DNA from: an uncultured Desulfobacterales bacterium | Lineage (GTDB): Bacteria; Desulfobacterota; Desulfobacteria; Desulfobacterales; JAFDCJ01 | Direction: 5' to 3' | NCBI GenBank assembly: GCA_945787595.1 | Contig: CALZJV010000032.1 | Location: 1-26,342, forward strand | DNA length: 26,342 nt | Shown here: positions 17,128 through 24,823 of the stretch, in pieces | Numbering within the stretch: the first letter of the stretch is position 1 | Layout of the letters: every line of letters starts with the position of its first letter | Position numbers and translations under genes: made by a program | Notes under the pieces: generated by a model | The model's database searches: none | Seen by the model: the letters and a program-made list of their open reading frames with translations, nothing else | Told to the model about the DNA's origin: nothing

Positions 17128-17272
17128 GTTACCCTCCTTTTCCGGATTTCCCGGAGATTTAAAATACTATACGCGACAAGCCAATCAAATTTAAAATTTT
17201 GCCCCTGACGGAATCCCAAGGCGCTAATAAATTTGAAAGATCAAATCTCGGTTGATCGGCACATATCGAAAA

Positions 17273-17288
17273 AGCAACACGTGTGCCA
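17273..17288 (-). promoter_or_regulatory. Sigma-54 (RpoN) promoter of the VIT/vWA-rhombosortase pair
   Basis: Read on the minus strand the site is TGGCAC-ACGTG-TTGCT, matching the consensus TGGCAC-N5-TTGCW with the invariant GG and GC ten bases apart. The start of transcription should fall near 17262, leaving a 5' leader of about 135 bases before the ATG at 17127. The divergent neighbour encodes a sigma-54 activator, which strengthens the call. Confidence 0.85.
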
Positions 17289-17297
17289 GGAATTAAA

Positions 17298-17331
17298 TTG
17301 ATAAGCGGTTATCAAATTAACCATTTGATAA
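17298..17331. promoter_or_regulatory. Three TTGATAA half-sites upstream of the sigma-54 promoter
   Basis: TTGATAA (17298-17304), its complement TTATCAA (17309-17315) and a third copy TTTGATAA (17324-17331) form two overlapping perfect dyads, with spacers of 4 and 5 bases. They begin 10 bases upstream of the -24 element, which is closer than usual for an enhancer. They could bind the divergently encoded activator or a second regulator. Confidence 0.45.
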
Positions 17332-17668
17332 ATTGAGAAATAATAAAAAAATCGAGGAAATTTCGAAGTAAAATCGAAACAGATAGGTCGATAAAACTAT
17401 ACTTTTTTTGAATACATATATTCAATAATGGTATAAAATGGATAAAAGTTGACAATTATTTCGATAATAAATTGAATTATATATAATTATAAACTTATAA
17501 GGAGTAGATAACATGGCCACAGCAGACTGGTTAATGCGATGTTTGAATTGGAAAAATTACTAAAACCTTGGATATCAGAAATAAATCACAATATTATCAA
17601 ATAATTAAAAAGCCTATACAATATATGTATATCCCTGATTCAGATAAGCAGGCAAATGAAAGGATTAT
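17332..17668. other. AT-rich leader region of the sigma-54 activator gene, with a possible 16-residue ORF
   Basis: This stretch is very AT-rich and full of dyads: TTGAATA-N4-TATTCAA (17408-17425), the perfect palindrome AATTATATATAATT (17475-17488), and TATACA-N5-TGTATA just before the gene. A TTGACA at 17449-17454 could be a -35, but its -10 (TTGAAT at 17472-17477) is poor. A 16-codon frame at 17513-17563, MATADWLMRCLNWKNY, follows an excellent AAGGAG at an 8-base spacing. It may be a leader peptide or a small protein, or a relic. IHF or H-NS-like binding would fit the composition but was not shown. Confidence 0.4.
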
Positions 17669-19204
17669 ATGGTGGCCATTTTAGAACCGGAAAAACGCTC
17701 TTTTTTGACATCCGTCACTAGGGTCAGCTATGCAAACCCTTTCCTTCCCGAGCGTATCGAATATGAGCGGCAAGCCCTGGGAGCTGAATTTGACGAATCA
17801 CATGCCAACTGGAACCTTTTGGGGGACGACCCGGAAACGCATCAAATCAACACAACGAAAATTGCACAGCGAGCTTACCCCATCATTGCAGGGTTCCAGG
17901 CGCAGTTGAAAAAGGGGGTGGCGGCAACCGGTCAGGAAATTCAGCTTTATGAAGATACGGTTCTTTTTTTGCTCTTTTATAATTACGCCCAGAGATTCAA
18001 GAAAAGCATTATCGACCCGAAAAAGGGACGGACTTATGACTACTTTGAAGAGTTTTTCGAGTACTGGTCGTTCTTTTTTAACATTTCCGGCTACAATCTG
18101 CCGCAGAAAGGGGAGGCGGCACACATTTTTGCCTGTTCCTTTCAAGTACGCCGGGCTTTCTATTATATTTTCAGGGCCATCATCGGGCGTTCGTCAGTGG
18201 CAGCAAACTTGCGAGCCATGGTATGGACGTCTATCTTTACCCACGACATGCGCCGCTATCGCCGCTCCTTTTATAAATGCATGGGTGATTTTAGCACCTT
18301 GATCATCGGACCGACGGGATCTGGCAAAGAGCTTGTTGCTCGCGCCATAGGTCTTTCGCGGTACATCCGGTTTGATCCCGAGTCCTTGACCTTTGAAAAA
18401 GATTTTTCAGAAACCTTTTTCCCTATCAACCTTTCGGCATTGCCTTTGACCCTGATCGAGTCGGAGTTGTTTGGCCATCGGCGTGGGGCATTCACCGGCG
18501 CCTTGGAAGATCGCAAGGGATGGCTGGAAGTTTGTCCGTCGCAAGGCAGTGTCTTTCTGGATGAAATCGGGGAGTTGGACGCCCTCATCCAGGTGAAACT
18601 GCTCAGGGTGATCCAGGCACGGACATTTCAACCCCTGGGATCGACAAAGTCTCATAGCTTCAAAGGCAAGATTGTGGCGGCCACCCATCGCGACCTCCAT
18701 TACGCCATGGAGCAGGGAGAATTCAGAAAGGATTTTTATTACCGGCTATGTTCAGACATCATCACGACACCATCTTTGAACCAACAAATCCGGGAATCTC
18801 CTGAGGTGTTGTGGGATCTGATCGGTTACATTTCCCAGCGGGTTGCAGGTTCGGAATGGGAGGAGGTCGCCGGGGAAGTGCAATCCTGGATTGGAGATCA
18901 CCTTGGCATGGAATACTCTTGGCCGGGCAATATTCGTGAACTGGAACAGTGCGTCCGCAACGTGATGATCCGGCGGGAGTACCATCCCTCGGGGAATCTT
19001 GTCGCGAGGATCGACGAGCGGCTCCCGGTTGGATTTCAGGAAGGGTCGCTCAGCCTCGAGGAATTCTGCAGTCTTTATTGTACCCACGTTTACTCACGTG
19101 CCGGTTCATTCGTAGAGACGGCGCGACGCTTGAAAATCGACAGAAGAACAGTGAAGAAATACGTGGATACAGGTTTTTCCGCAAGGGGACGCGTAAAGCA
19201 ATAA
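17669..19204 (+). CDS. Sigma-54-dependent transcriptional activator (AAA+ enhancer-binding protein)
   Basis: The protein has 511 residues. The AAA+ core (about 190-425) shows Walker A GPTGSGKE, the sigma-54-contacting loop GAFTGA in ELFGHRRGAFTGALEDRKGW, Walker B SVFLDEIGEL, the sensor region ATHRDL with FRKDFYYRL, and SWPGNIRELEQCVRN. A helix-turn-helix end (about 465-505: SFVETARRLKIDRRTVKKYV) would bind DNA. The first ~190 residues are not a receiver, GAF, PAS or FHA domain that I can name; FTHDMRRYRRSFYKCMGDFSTLIIGPTG leads into the AAA+ part, as in a group of deltaproteobacterial activators. The ATG at 17669 has AAAGGA 4 bases upstream. It is divergent from the VIT/vWA and rhombosortase genes, whose promoter is of sigma-54 type, so these are its most likely targets. 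The signal it senses is unknown. Confidence 0.93.
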   Translation: MVAILEPEKRSFLTSVTRVSYANPFLPERIEYERQALGAEFDESHANWNLLGDDPETHQINTTKIAQRAYPIIAGFQAQLKKGVAATGQEIQLYEDTVLFLLFYNYAQRFKKSIIDPKKGRTYDYFEEFFEYWSFFFNISGYNLPQKGEAAHIFACSFQVRRAFYYIFRAIIGRSSVAANLRAMVWTSIFTHDMRRYRRSFYKCMGDFSTLIIGPTGSGKELVARAIGLSRYIRFDPESLTFEKDFSETFFPINLSALPLTLIESELFGHRRGAFTGALEDRKGWLEVCPSQGSVFLDEIGELDALIQVKLLRVIQARTFQPLGSTKSHSFKGKIVAATHRDLHYAMEQGEFRKDFYYRLCSDIITTPSLNQQIRESPEVLWDLIGYISQRVAGSEWEEVAGEVQSWIGDHLGMEYSWPGNIRELEQCVRNVMIRREYHPSGNLVARIDERLPVGFQEGSLSLEEFCSLYCTHVYSRAGSFVETARRLKIDRRTVKKYVDTGFSARGRVKQ

Positions 19205-19233
19205 TTGAAAAATTGTTGGGTTTCTCTTGACTC

Positions 19234-19380
19234 AGAAAGCAACACTGTGCTTTCTTAGTGCTTCGATTCGCAATTACAGTGACATATAATTATTGACCAA
19301 TCCAACATAATTGCTTACTCAGCACTAAGTCGTGAGTGAGCAAATACGTCAGCGTATTTACGAATCGATGGACTTAGTAA
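19234..19380. repeat. Nested inverted repeats in the gap before the methyltransferase gene
   Basis: Several pairings overlap here. AGAAAGCA/TGCTTTCT (19234-19241, 19248-19255) could terminate the activator mRNA. CTTAGTGC (19254-19261) pairs with GCACTAAG (19322-19329). A 20-base outer arm at 19251-19270 is an imperfect complement of 19361-19380. TTGCTTACTCA (19311-19321) pairs with TGAGTGAGCAA (19333-19343) with one mismatch. AAATACG-TCAG-CGTATTT lies at 19342-19359. This could be a structured RNA or a miniature mobile element remnant. No target-site duplication is evident. Confidence 0.5.
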
Positions 19381-19434
19381 CGCCTTGGATTTCTGTCCGC
19401 CATCCCCTGAACTCTTTATCGAGAAATCGCCTGC

Positions 19435-19917
19435 ATGAAGACGTATACAGCCTTTTACAAATCACCGCTGGGATCTATTAAAATAGTCGGAAATCAGGAT
19501 TGCATTTTATCCCTGGATTTTGTTGAGGAAGAGCTGCCGGATGATACCGACCTGCCCTTTTGTTTAAAAGCCGGTCTCAAGCAAATTAACGAGTATTTCA
19601 AGGGGAATCGAAGCCAATTTTTGTTAAAGCTTAATCCCGAGGGCACAAAATTTCAAAGAATGGTCTGGCGGCAACTTGAAAAAATACCTTTCGGTGAAGT
19701 GGTATCCTATGGGCAGATCGCGGGCGCCATCGGCAAGCCCAACGCATCCCGGGCAGTGGGAAGTGCCAACGGGAAAAACCCCATTGCAATCATCATTCCC
19801 TGCCATCGGGTCATTGGAAGTGATGGGAGTTTGACCGGATACGGTGGCGGTCTCTGGCGCAAGGAATGGCTGATAAAACACGAAAGGGGTTACCTTCCCG
19901 ATGATATGACCGCATAG
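19435..19917 (+). CDS. ogt: Methylated-DNA-protein-cysteine S-methyltransferase
   Basis: This is a suicide DNA-repair protein of 160 residues that transfers methyl groups from O6-methylguanine or O4-methylthymine to its own cysteine. The acceptor is C123 in IIIPCHRVIGSDGSLTGYGG, the complete family signature. The helix-turn-helix that flips the base is at about 70-112, with PFGEVVSYGQIAGAIGKPNASRAVG and the arginine finger R106. The N-terminal ribonuclease-H-like part begins YTAFYKSPLGSIKIV. Length matches Ogt rather than the larger Ada. No strong ribosome-binding site precedes the ATG at 19435. It stands alone between two repeat-rich gaps. Confidence 0.95.
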   Translation: MKTYTAFYKSPLGSIKIVGNQDCILSLDFVEEELPDDTDLPFCLKAGLKQINEYFKGNRSQFLLKLNPEGTKFQRMVWRQLEKIPFGEVVSYGQIAGAIGKPNASRAVGSANGKNPIAIIIPCHRVIGSDGSLTGYGGGLWRKEWLIKHERGYLPDDMTA

Positions 19918-19961
19918 GCCCTTAATGGGTTTTATCTGACAACATGTTGTAAGATAATGAA

Positions 19962-20117
19962 GGTTTCAGGTGTCACGTTTCAGGAATTAAAATTCAAATA
20001 ACAAATCACAATGACCGAAATTCAAAATTCCAAACAATTGGTTTTTGATTTTATTTGAGATTTGGATATTGTAATTTGGAATTTATTTGTATTTTGGTGC
20101 TTGTCATTTGCTATTTC
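19962..20117. repeat. Heptamer-periodic repeats, including a long imperfect palindrome, between ogt and era
   Basis: Three heptamers GGTTTCA-GGTGTCA-CGTTTCA lie at 19962-19982. A left arm then starts at 19995 (CAAATAA, CAAATCA, CAATGAC, each 7 bases apart). A right arm at about 20051-20117 has the complementary sense (TTATTTG, AGATTTG, GATATTG, TAATTTG, then after a shift TATTTTG, GTGCTTG, TCATTTG). Left and right arms are imperfect inverted complements over about 40 bases. No coding frame is supported. Confidence 0.75.
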
Positions 20118-20194
20118 CGGTTTATCCGCGTTTAGGCCCTTATGAAATAGTTTTTGTGCCTTTGTGGCCATTTTCCGGTATTCCAGGTTAGGTT

Positions 20195-21136
20195 TCAATA
20201 ACCAAATCTTCGTATTGCCTTTGTGTCTTTACGCCAGTTTTTCTGAACCCTCACAAAAAGCTTTAAATAAACCTTGGTCCCCAGCATATGTTCTATTTGC
20301 TCACGGGATCGTATACCGATTTGCTTCAATTTGCTGCCTTTTTTCCCGATGACGATGCCTTTTTGAGAGTCGCGTTCCAGGTGAATGGTCGCCTCGATCT
20401 TCACCTGATTCCCCCTGTTTTTTTCTTTAAAAGCGTCCACTGTGACAACCGTGGCATAGGGAATTTCTTCACCGGTCAACCTGAAAACCTGCTCACGGAT
20501 CAATTCAGCGACGAGAAAGCGTTCGGATACATCCGTGAGGGTATCCTCGGGAAAATAGGGGGGCCCTTGGGGCAAAGCCGATACCATAGCCAGTATCAGC
20601 TCGTTAACCTGGATGCCATTTTTAGCGGATATCGGAACCACTTCACGAAATGGATACGTTTCGGCCCACTCTTCGATGTTTTCAAGTAACCCGTGTTTTT
20701 CAACCAGATCTATTTTATTCAGCGCAAGAACTACCGGTTTGCTCTGGTCCTGAAGACGTTTGACAAGGAAGCGTTCGGCTTCGATATCCGGTTGGGCAAC
20801 ATCGATGACCACCAGGATCAGCGGTTGGGCAACATCGATGACCACCAGGATCAGATCGGCATCAGCCACCGCGGAAAAGGCGATATCGACGATTCGCGTG
20901 TTCAGCTTGTCTTTGGCGTGAAATACTCCCGGCGTATCGAAAAAAATCATTTGTGCATCCGGTCTGTGCAGCACACCCAGAATCCGATTTCGCGTTGTTT
21001 GAGGTTTTTTTGAGGTGATGGAGATTTTTTGACCGAGCATCCGGTTTAGCAGGGTGGATTTACCCGCATTGGGCGTGCCGGCAATCGCAATATAGCCGGA
21101 TCTAAAATCGGAATAAGGTTGGTTTTTGTCTGTCAT
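20195..21136 (-). CDS. era: GTPase Era, with an 11-residue internal tandem duplication
   Basis: This essential GTPase binds 16S rRNA near its 3' end during 30S assembly; it has 313 residues here. G1 is GTPNAGKS (20-27), the switch region has TSKKPQTTRNRI, G3 is DTPG (67-70), and G4 is NKID (140-143). G5 is ISAK. The C-terminal KH domain has IVIGKKGSKLKQIG, and the protein ends FVRVQKNWRKDTKAIRRFGY, typical of Era. Residues 95-105 (LILVVIDVAQP) are repeated exactly at 106-116, so one copy is extra relative to the family, inserted between the fourth beta strand and the next helix. The ATG at 21136 is chosen; a longer frame to 21193 would translate intergenic heptamer repeats. It follows EngB on the same strand with a 548-base repeat-filled gap. 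Confidence 0.95.
   Translation of the reverse strand: MTDKNQPYSDFRSGYIAIAGTPNAGKSTLLNRMLGQKISITSKKPQTTRNRILGVLHRPDAQMIFFDTPGVFHAKDKLNTRIVDIAFSAVADADLILVVIDVAQPLILVVIDVAQPDIEAERFLVKRLQDQSKPVVLALNKIDLVEKHGLLENIEEWAETYPFREVVPISAKNGIQVNELILAMVSALPQGPPYFPEDTLTDVSERFLVAELIREQVFRLTGEEIPYATVVTVDAFKEKNRGNQVKIEATIHLERDSQKGIVIGKKGSKLKQIGIRSREQIEHMLGTKVYLKLFVRVQKNWRKDTKAIRRFGY
20789..20853. repeat. 33-bp in-frame tandem duplication inside era
   Basis: Bases 20789-20820 recur exactly at 20822-20853 (32 identical bases, period 33). The identity of both copies implies a recent event or an assembly artefact. The reading frame is kept. Confidence 0.95.
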
Positions 21137-21149
21137 TGGCTTACCGGAC

Positions 21150-21177
21150 TGTTTAGGTTTCAGGTTTCGGGTGTCAG
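21150..21177. repeat. Four heptamers just upstream of era
   Basis: Reading the plus strand, TGTTTAG, GTTTCAG, GTTTCGG and GTGTCAG follow each other without gaps, 14 bases upstream of the era start codon. They therefore occupy its 5' leader. They are the same family (CTGAAAC on the other strand) as those at 19962 and 21611. Confidence 0.75.
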
Positions 21178-21218
21178 CCCAGCCGCCGGCCAAAAAGACG
21201 GCCGGTCAAATCGAAAAA

Positions 21219-21578
<360 letters not shown>

Positions 21579-21610
21579 ATATGAGGTTTCAGTATCTAAG
21601 ATCTCCCTCT

Positions 21611-21652
21611 CCTGACACCCGACACCTGAAACCTGAACACTGAACACTGAAA
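21611..21652. repeat. Six CTGAAAC-type heptamers downstream of engB
   Basis: CCTGACA, CCCGACA, CCTGAAA, CCTGAAC, ACTGAAC and ACTGAAA run head to tail without a gap. They lie 32 bases beyond the engB stop codon. Confidence 0.8.
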
Positions 21653-21684
21653 CCTTCATTTTGTCACAAAATGCCGCTTATTCA

Positions 21685-22284
21685 TTATCCCTGCGATCGC
21701 TTCAATTCTGTCAACGATATGATGGCGTCCCAAACCGCATCCCTGCCTTTGCGGGATTTCGCTGAAAACAGGATTAAGTCACTGGAATCCACTTCCAGCG
21801 CATTGGCCACGGCAGCACGTTGTTTTTCCCGTTTGGTTTTTGAGATCTTGTCTGCCTTGGTGAGCACCATTATTCTGGCGATGGAGTAATGCTCAAGCCA
21901 GGCGATAAGATTTTGCTCTTCTTGCCGGGGCGTGCGTCGAATATCCAGGATCACAACCACACCCAATAGTGTGTCGCGACCGGAAAGGTAGGTTTCGATC
22001 ATGGGGCCCCATTTTTTTCTTACAGCTGTCGGGACTTTGGCATAACCGTAACCAGGCAGGTCGACAAAAGTAATCAGGTTATTAATGTCGAAAAAATTGA
22101 TTAGCTGGGTCCGTCCGGGCGTGGAACTGGTCTTTACCAGACGCTTGCGGTTGACAAGGGTATTGATCAGGCTGGATTTACCGACATTGGAACGCCCTGC
22201 GAAAGCCATCTCGGGGAACTTTACCGGAGGATACTGGGCTGGATTGGTAGCACTGGTGACAAATTCAGCGGACAATATTTTCAT
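21685..22284 (-). CDS. engB: Ribosome-biogenesis GTP-binding protein EngB/YsxC (YihA)
   Basis: This is a small GTPase of 199 residues needed for assembly of the 50S ribosomal subunit. G1 is GRSNVGKS (30-37), G2 is in [16 protein letters not shown]3 is [11 protein letters not shown] (from 75), G4 is TKAD in [11 protein letters not shown], and G5 is [13 protein letters not shown]. Length and the short N-terminal lead ([13 protein letters not shown]) are typical. The ATG at 22284 is 80 bases after the end of the upstream aminotransferase gene on the same strand, so the two may be co-transcribed. Confidence 0.97.
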   Translation of the reverse strand: MKILSAEFVTSATNPAQYPPVKFPEMAFAGRSNVGKSSLINTLVNRKRLVKTSSTPGRTQLINFFDINNLITFVDLPGYGYAKVPTAVRKKWGPMIETYLSGRDTLLGVVVILDIRRTPRQEEQNLIAWLEHYSIARIMVLTKADKISKTKREKQRAAVANALEVDSSDLILFSAKSRKGRDAVWDAIISLTELKRSQG

Positions 22285-22364
22285 GATATTTGAAATTGGG
22301 AAATTCGGTATTTATTGGCGGTCGCAGCACAGTAGATAACCTGAATAAACCGGAAATAACAAAT

Positions 22365-23528
22365 TTATATTGAAGTACGATCCGCCAAATACCTTTCCAA
22401 TCGATCCATCCCTTCTTTAATATTTTCCAAGGAATTGGCATAGGAGAAGCGCAGGTAGCCTTCTCCATTGTGCCCAAAATCGATTCCTGGAGCCACGCCC
22501 ACATGGACTTTTTCCAGGATGTCAAATGCCAGTTTATAGGAATCACCGGATATGTGCCTGGCATTGGCAAAGACATAAAACGCGCCGGTGGGCTCAACGG
22601 TGATGCCGAAACCAATTTCCTTTAACCGGCCGATCATGAAGCGTCGACGCTTGTTATAAATCCTCTTCATCCCGGCCACATCCTCCCCGGCTTCCTTTAA
22701 GGCGGCAATCCCCGCTTGTTGAACCATGGCATTGGCGGATATGAAAAAATTTTGCTGCAGCTTTTGCATGGGCCGGATAAAGGGTTTTGGTGCAATCACG
22801 TAACCCAGCCGCAGCCCGGTCATGGCAAATGCTTTTGAAAATCCGTTCACCACAAAGGCATGATCGGTAAACTCCAATATCGAATGCTCTTTTCCCTCGT
22901 AAACCAGTCCATGGTATATTTCATCGGATACGATATACGGGGCCTTTGGCATGTTCGCCAGAGCCGCAATAGCTTTCATACGGCTTTGCGACAGAAGGTT
23001 GCCGGTGGGATTGGATGGCGAGTTAATAAAAATAGCTTTGGTTTTGGCGGTAATTTTTTCTTTGATGGACTCAGGCCGGTATTGAAAACCATCTTCTTCA
23101 TAAACTCGAATCGTGACCGGTTGCCCCTCGACAAATTTGATAAAATTAGGATAGCACGCATAGTGGGGATCGGAAATTATCACCTGGTCGTCTTTTTCAA
23201 GCAAAGCGGAAAACACCAGAAAAATGGCCGGAGAGGAACCGGAAGTGACAATCACCTGATCCGGGTCGATGGTAACACCATAGGTTGTCAGATAATGTTC
23301 ACAAATGGCGTCACGCAGCTCAAATAAGCCCAGGCTGTGGGTGTAATGGGTATGACCACCTTCCAGCGCTTTGCATGCCGCTTCTTTAACGCAGGTCGGC
23401 GTATCGAAATCCGGCTCCCCCACCTCCAGATGAATGATATGAATGCCTTCACGTTCCATTTCATTGGCCCGCTCCAAGACATCCATGACGATGAAAGAAG
23501 TCATCTCTGCGGTGCGTTTGGAGATCAT
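22365..23528 (-). CDS. PLP-dependent aminotransferase, class I/II (AspC/AAT-like fold)
   Basis: This protein of 387 residues has the fold-type I signature: cofactor lysine K232 in NGFSKAFAMTGLRLGY, N173 in NSPSNPTGN, D202 and Y205 in VSDEIYHGL, and the R of the C-terminal YLRFSYANS that should bind the substrate carboxylate. The N-terminus (FIVMDVLERANEMEREG..IIHLEVGEPDFDTP) is that of aspartate- or aromatic-type aminotransferases widespread in Desulfobacterota. Exact substrate cannot be read from sequence. The ATG at 23528 is preferred because family members start here; a TTG at 23624 would add 32 residues translated from an intergenic repeat. Confidence 0.9.
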   Translation of the reverse strand: MISKRTAEMTSFIVMDVLERANEMEREGIHIIHLEVGEPDFDTPTCVKEAACKALEGGHTHYTHSLGLFELRDAICEHYLTTYGVTIDPDQVIVTSGSSPAIFLVFSALLEKDDQVIISDPHYACYPNFIKFVEGQPVTIRVYEEDGFQYRPESIKEKITAKTKAIFINSPSNPTGNLLSQSRMKAIAALANMPKAPYIVSDEIYHGLVYEGKEHSILEFTDHAFVVNGFSKAFAMTGLRLGYVIAPKPFIRPMQKLQQNFFISANAMVQQAGIAALKEAGEDVAGMKRIYNKRRRFMIGRLKEIGFGITVEPTGAFYVFANARHISGDSYKLAFDILEKVHVGVAPGIDFGHNGEGYLRFSYANSLENIKEGMDRLERYLADRTSI

Positions 23529-23599
23529 GATATCCGCTTCAAATTTGGGTGTTTGAAAATGAGAATCATGCGAAATAAATCCAAAATGAGGTAATATTT

Positions 23600-23663
23600 C
23601 AGCCACCAAGGCACCAAGCCACAAAGGTTATATTTTCTTTGCGCCTTCGTGTCTTGGCGGCTG
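23600..23663. repeat. Imperfect 27-bp inverted repeat upstream of the aminotransferase
   Basis: The left arm 23600-23626 (CAGCCACCAAGGCACC...) pairs with 23637-23663 at about 22 of 27 positions across a 10-base AT-rich loop. Each arm also shows an 8-base period (CCACCAAG, GCACCAAG, CCACAAAG). Between here and the heptamer array at 23814 nothing coding was seen. Confidence 0.75.
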
Positions 23664-23813
23664 AACTTTTAAGCGTCGATTGAGGTGGTTCAGATTGATA
23701 AATGCGAGTGAGTTCCATGCGAAATCGGTCAACTTCATCCATCGCGGCTGAAAGCCGCTCCCACAAATATGAATCACAGATGTTTCAAGAATTTGCAACC
23801 TCTCCCTCGAACC

Positions 23814-23946
23814 CCGCGACCCGCAACCCACAACTCATAACACGCAACTCGCAACCCGCAACTCGCAAACCGTAACCCGCAACTCGCAACCCGCAACTCG
23901 CAACACGCAACCCGTAACCCGCAACTCGCAACCCACAAACCGTAAC
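23814..23946. repeat. Array of 19 consecutive heptamers, consensus NCGCAAC, abutting hisG
   Basis: Nineteen 7-bp units run without a gap, for example CCGCAAC, TCGCAAC, ACGCAAC and CCGTAAC, with variation mostly at positions 1, 3, 4 and 7. The last unit ends one base from the hisG stop codon (23948-23950). On the hisG transcript it would read as repeated GTTGCGN. It is not a CRISPR: units are too short and there are no spacers. Confidence 0.95.
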
Positions 23947-23947
23947 C

Positions 23948-24823
23948 CTAAACCACCTTATTCAATGGATATTCAATAATCCCTTCCGCCCCGTGTTCCA
24001 GTAGTTTCGGAATCAGTTCTCTGACCGTGTCCGAAGCGACTACGATTTCCACCGAAAACCATTTTGATTGGTAAAGGGAGGCAACGGTGGGTGCGTTCAG
24101 GCTTGGCAGCATGCCGATTACATCTTCCATGAGCTCCCCGGGAACATTCATTTTAAGTCCTACCATCTTTTGGCCCAACAGAGCACCTTTCAGCAAGAGG
24201 GCAATCTGCTCGATTTTTTTCCTTTTTTGCGGATTTTTCCAAGATTCGTGGTTTACGATCAGCTGGGTGTTGGTTTGCATCAATTCATGAATAATACGCA
24301 GCCCATGAGCTTTTATGGTGCTTTCTGTTTCCGTTACCTCCACAATGGCATCGGCAAGCCCGGATACCACCTTGGCCTCCGTCGCTCCCCAGGAAAATTC
24401 GACGATCACCTCTATATTGCGTTCAGCAAAATATCGTGTTGTAAACTCAGTGAGTTCTGTTGCTATCTTTTTACCGGCCAGATCCTCCAGTCGCTTTACA
24501 GGAGAGTCGTAGGGGACCGCCACCACCCAGCGAGCCGACCGGGAACTCACTTTAGAATAGACAAGGTCGGCAACGACATGCACATCCGAGCTGTTTTCCG
24601 CAATCCAGTCCTTTCCTGTAAGGCCCGCATCCAGGGTGCCGTTTTGAACATAGTGAGACATTTCCTGGGCCCTGCATATGGCGCACTCGATGGACTCATC
24701 ATCAATTTCCGGGAAGTAACTTCTTCCATTCACATTGATATGCCAGCCGGAACGCTTAAACAAGGCGATGGTGGCGTTTTGAAGGCTTCCTTTGGGAATT
24801 CCGATTTTCAGTCGCGTATTCAC
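23948..24823 (-). CDS. hisG: ATP phosphoribosyltransferase, long form
   Basis: This enzyme makes the first step of histidine synthesis, joining ATP and PRPP to give phosphoribosyl-ATP. With 291 residues it is the long, homohexameric form with a C-terminal ACT-like domain for histidine feedback inhibition, so no HisZ partner is needed. Key parts are [13 protein letters not shown] at the start, [15 protein letters not shown], the PRPP loop in [21 protein letters not shown], and the C-terminal [13 protein letters not shown] with [31 protein letters not shown]. Its ATG overlaps the hisI stop by 4 bases, so it is translated by coupling. The 3' side runs straight into a heptamer array. Confidence 0.97.
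   Translation of the reverse strand: MNTRLKIGIPKGSLQNATIALFKRSGWHINVNGRSYFPEIDDESIECAICRAQEMSHYVQNGTLDAGLTGKDWIAENSSDVHVVADLVYSKVSSRSARWVVAVPYDSPVKRLEDLAGKKIATELTEFTTRYFAERNIEVIVEFSWGATEAKVVSGLADAIVEVTETESTIKAHGLRIIHELMQTNTQLIVNHESWKNPQKRKKIEQIALLLKGALLGQKMVGLKMNVPGELMEDVIGMLPSLNAPTVASLYQSKWFSVEIVVASDTVRELIPKLLEHGAEGIIEYPLNKVV

Noticed and set aside
21137..21193. Upstream extension of Era to an alternative start
   Set aside because: The added residues come from intergenic heptamer repeats, and Era proteins begin close to the chosen ATG.
23529..23624. Upstream extension of the aminotransferase to a TTG codon
   Set aside because: The extra 32 residues read through the octamer repeat and are absent from the family.
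23814..23946. Possible CRISPR array
   Set aside because: Units are 7 bp, contiguous and degenerate, with no spacers and no cas genes nearby.
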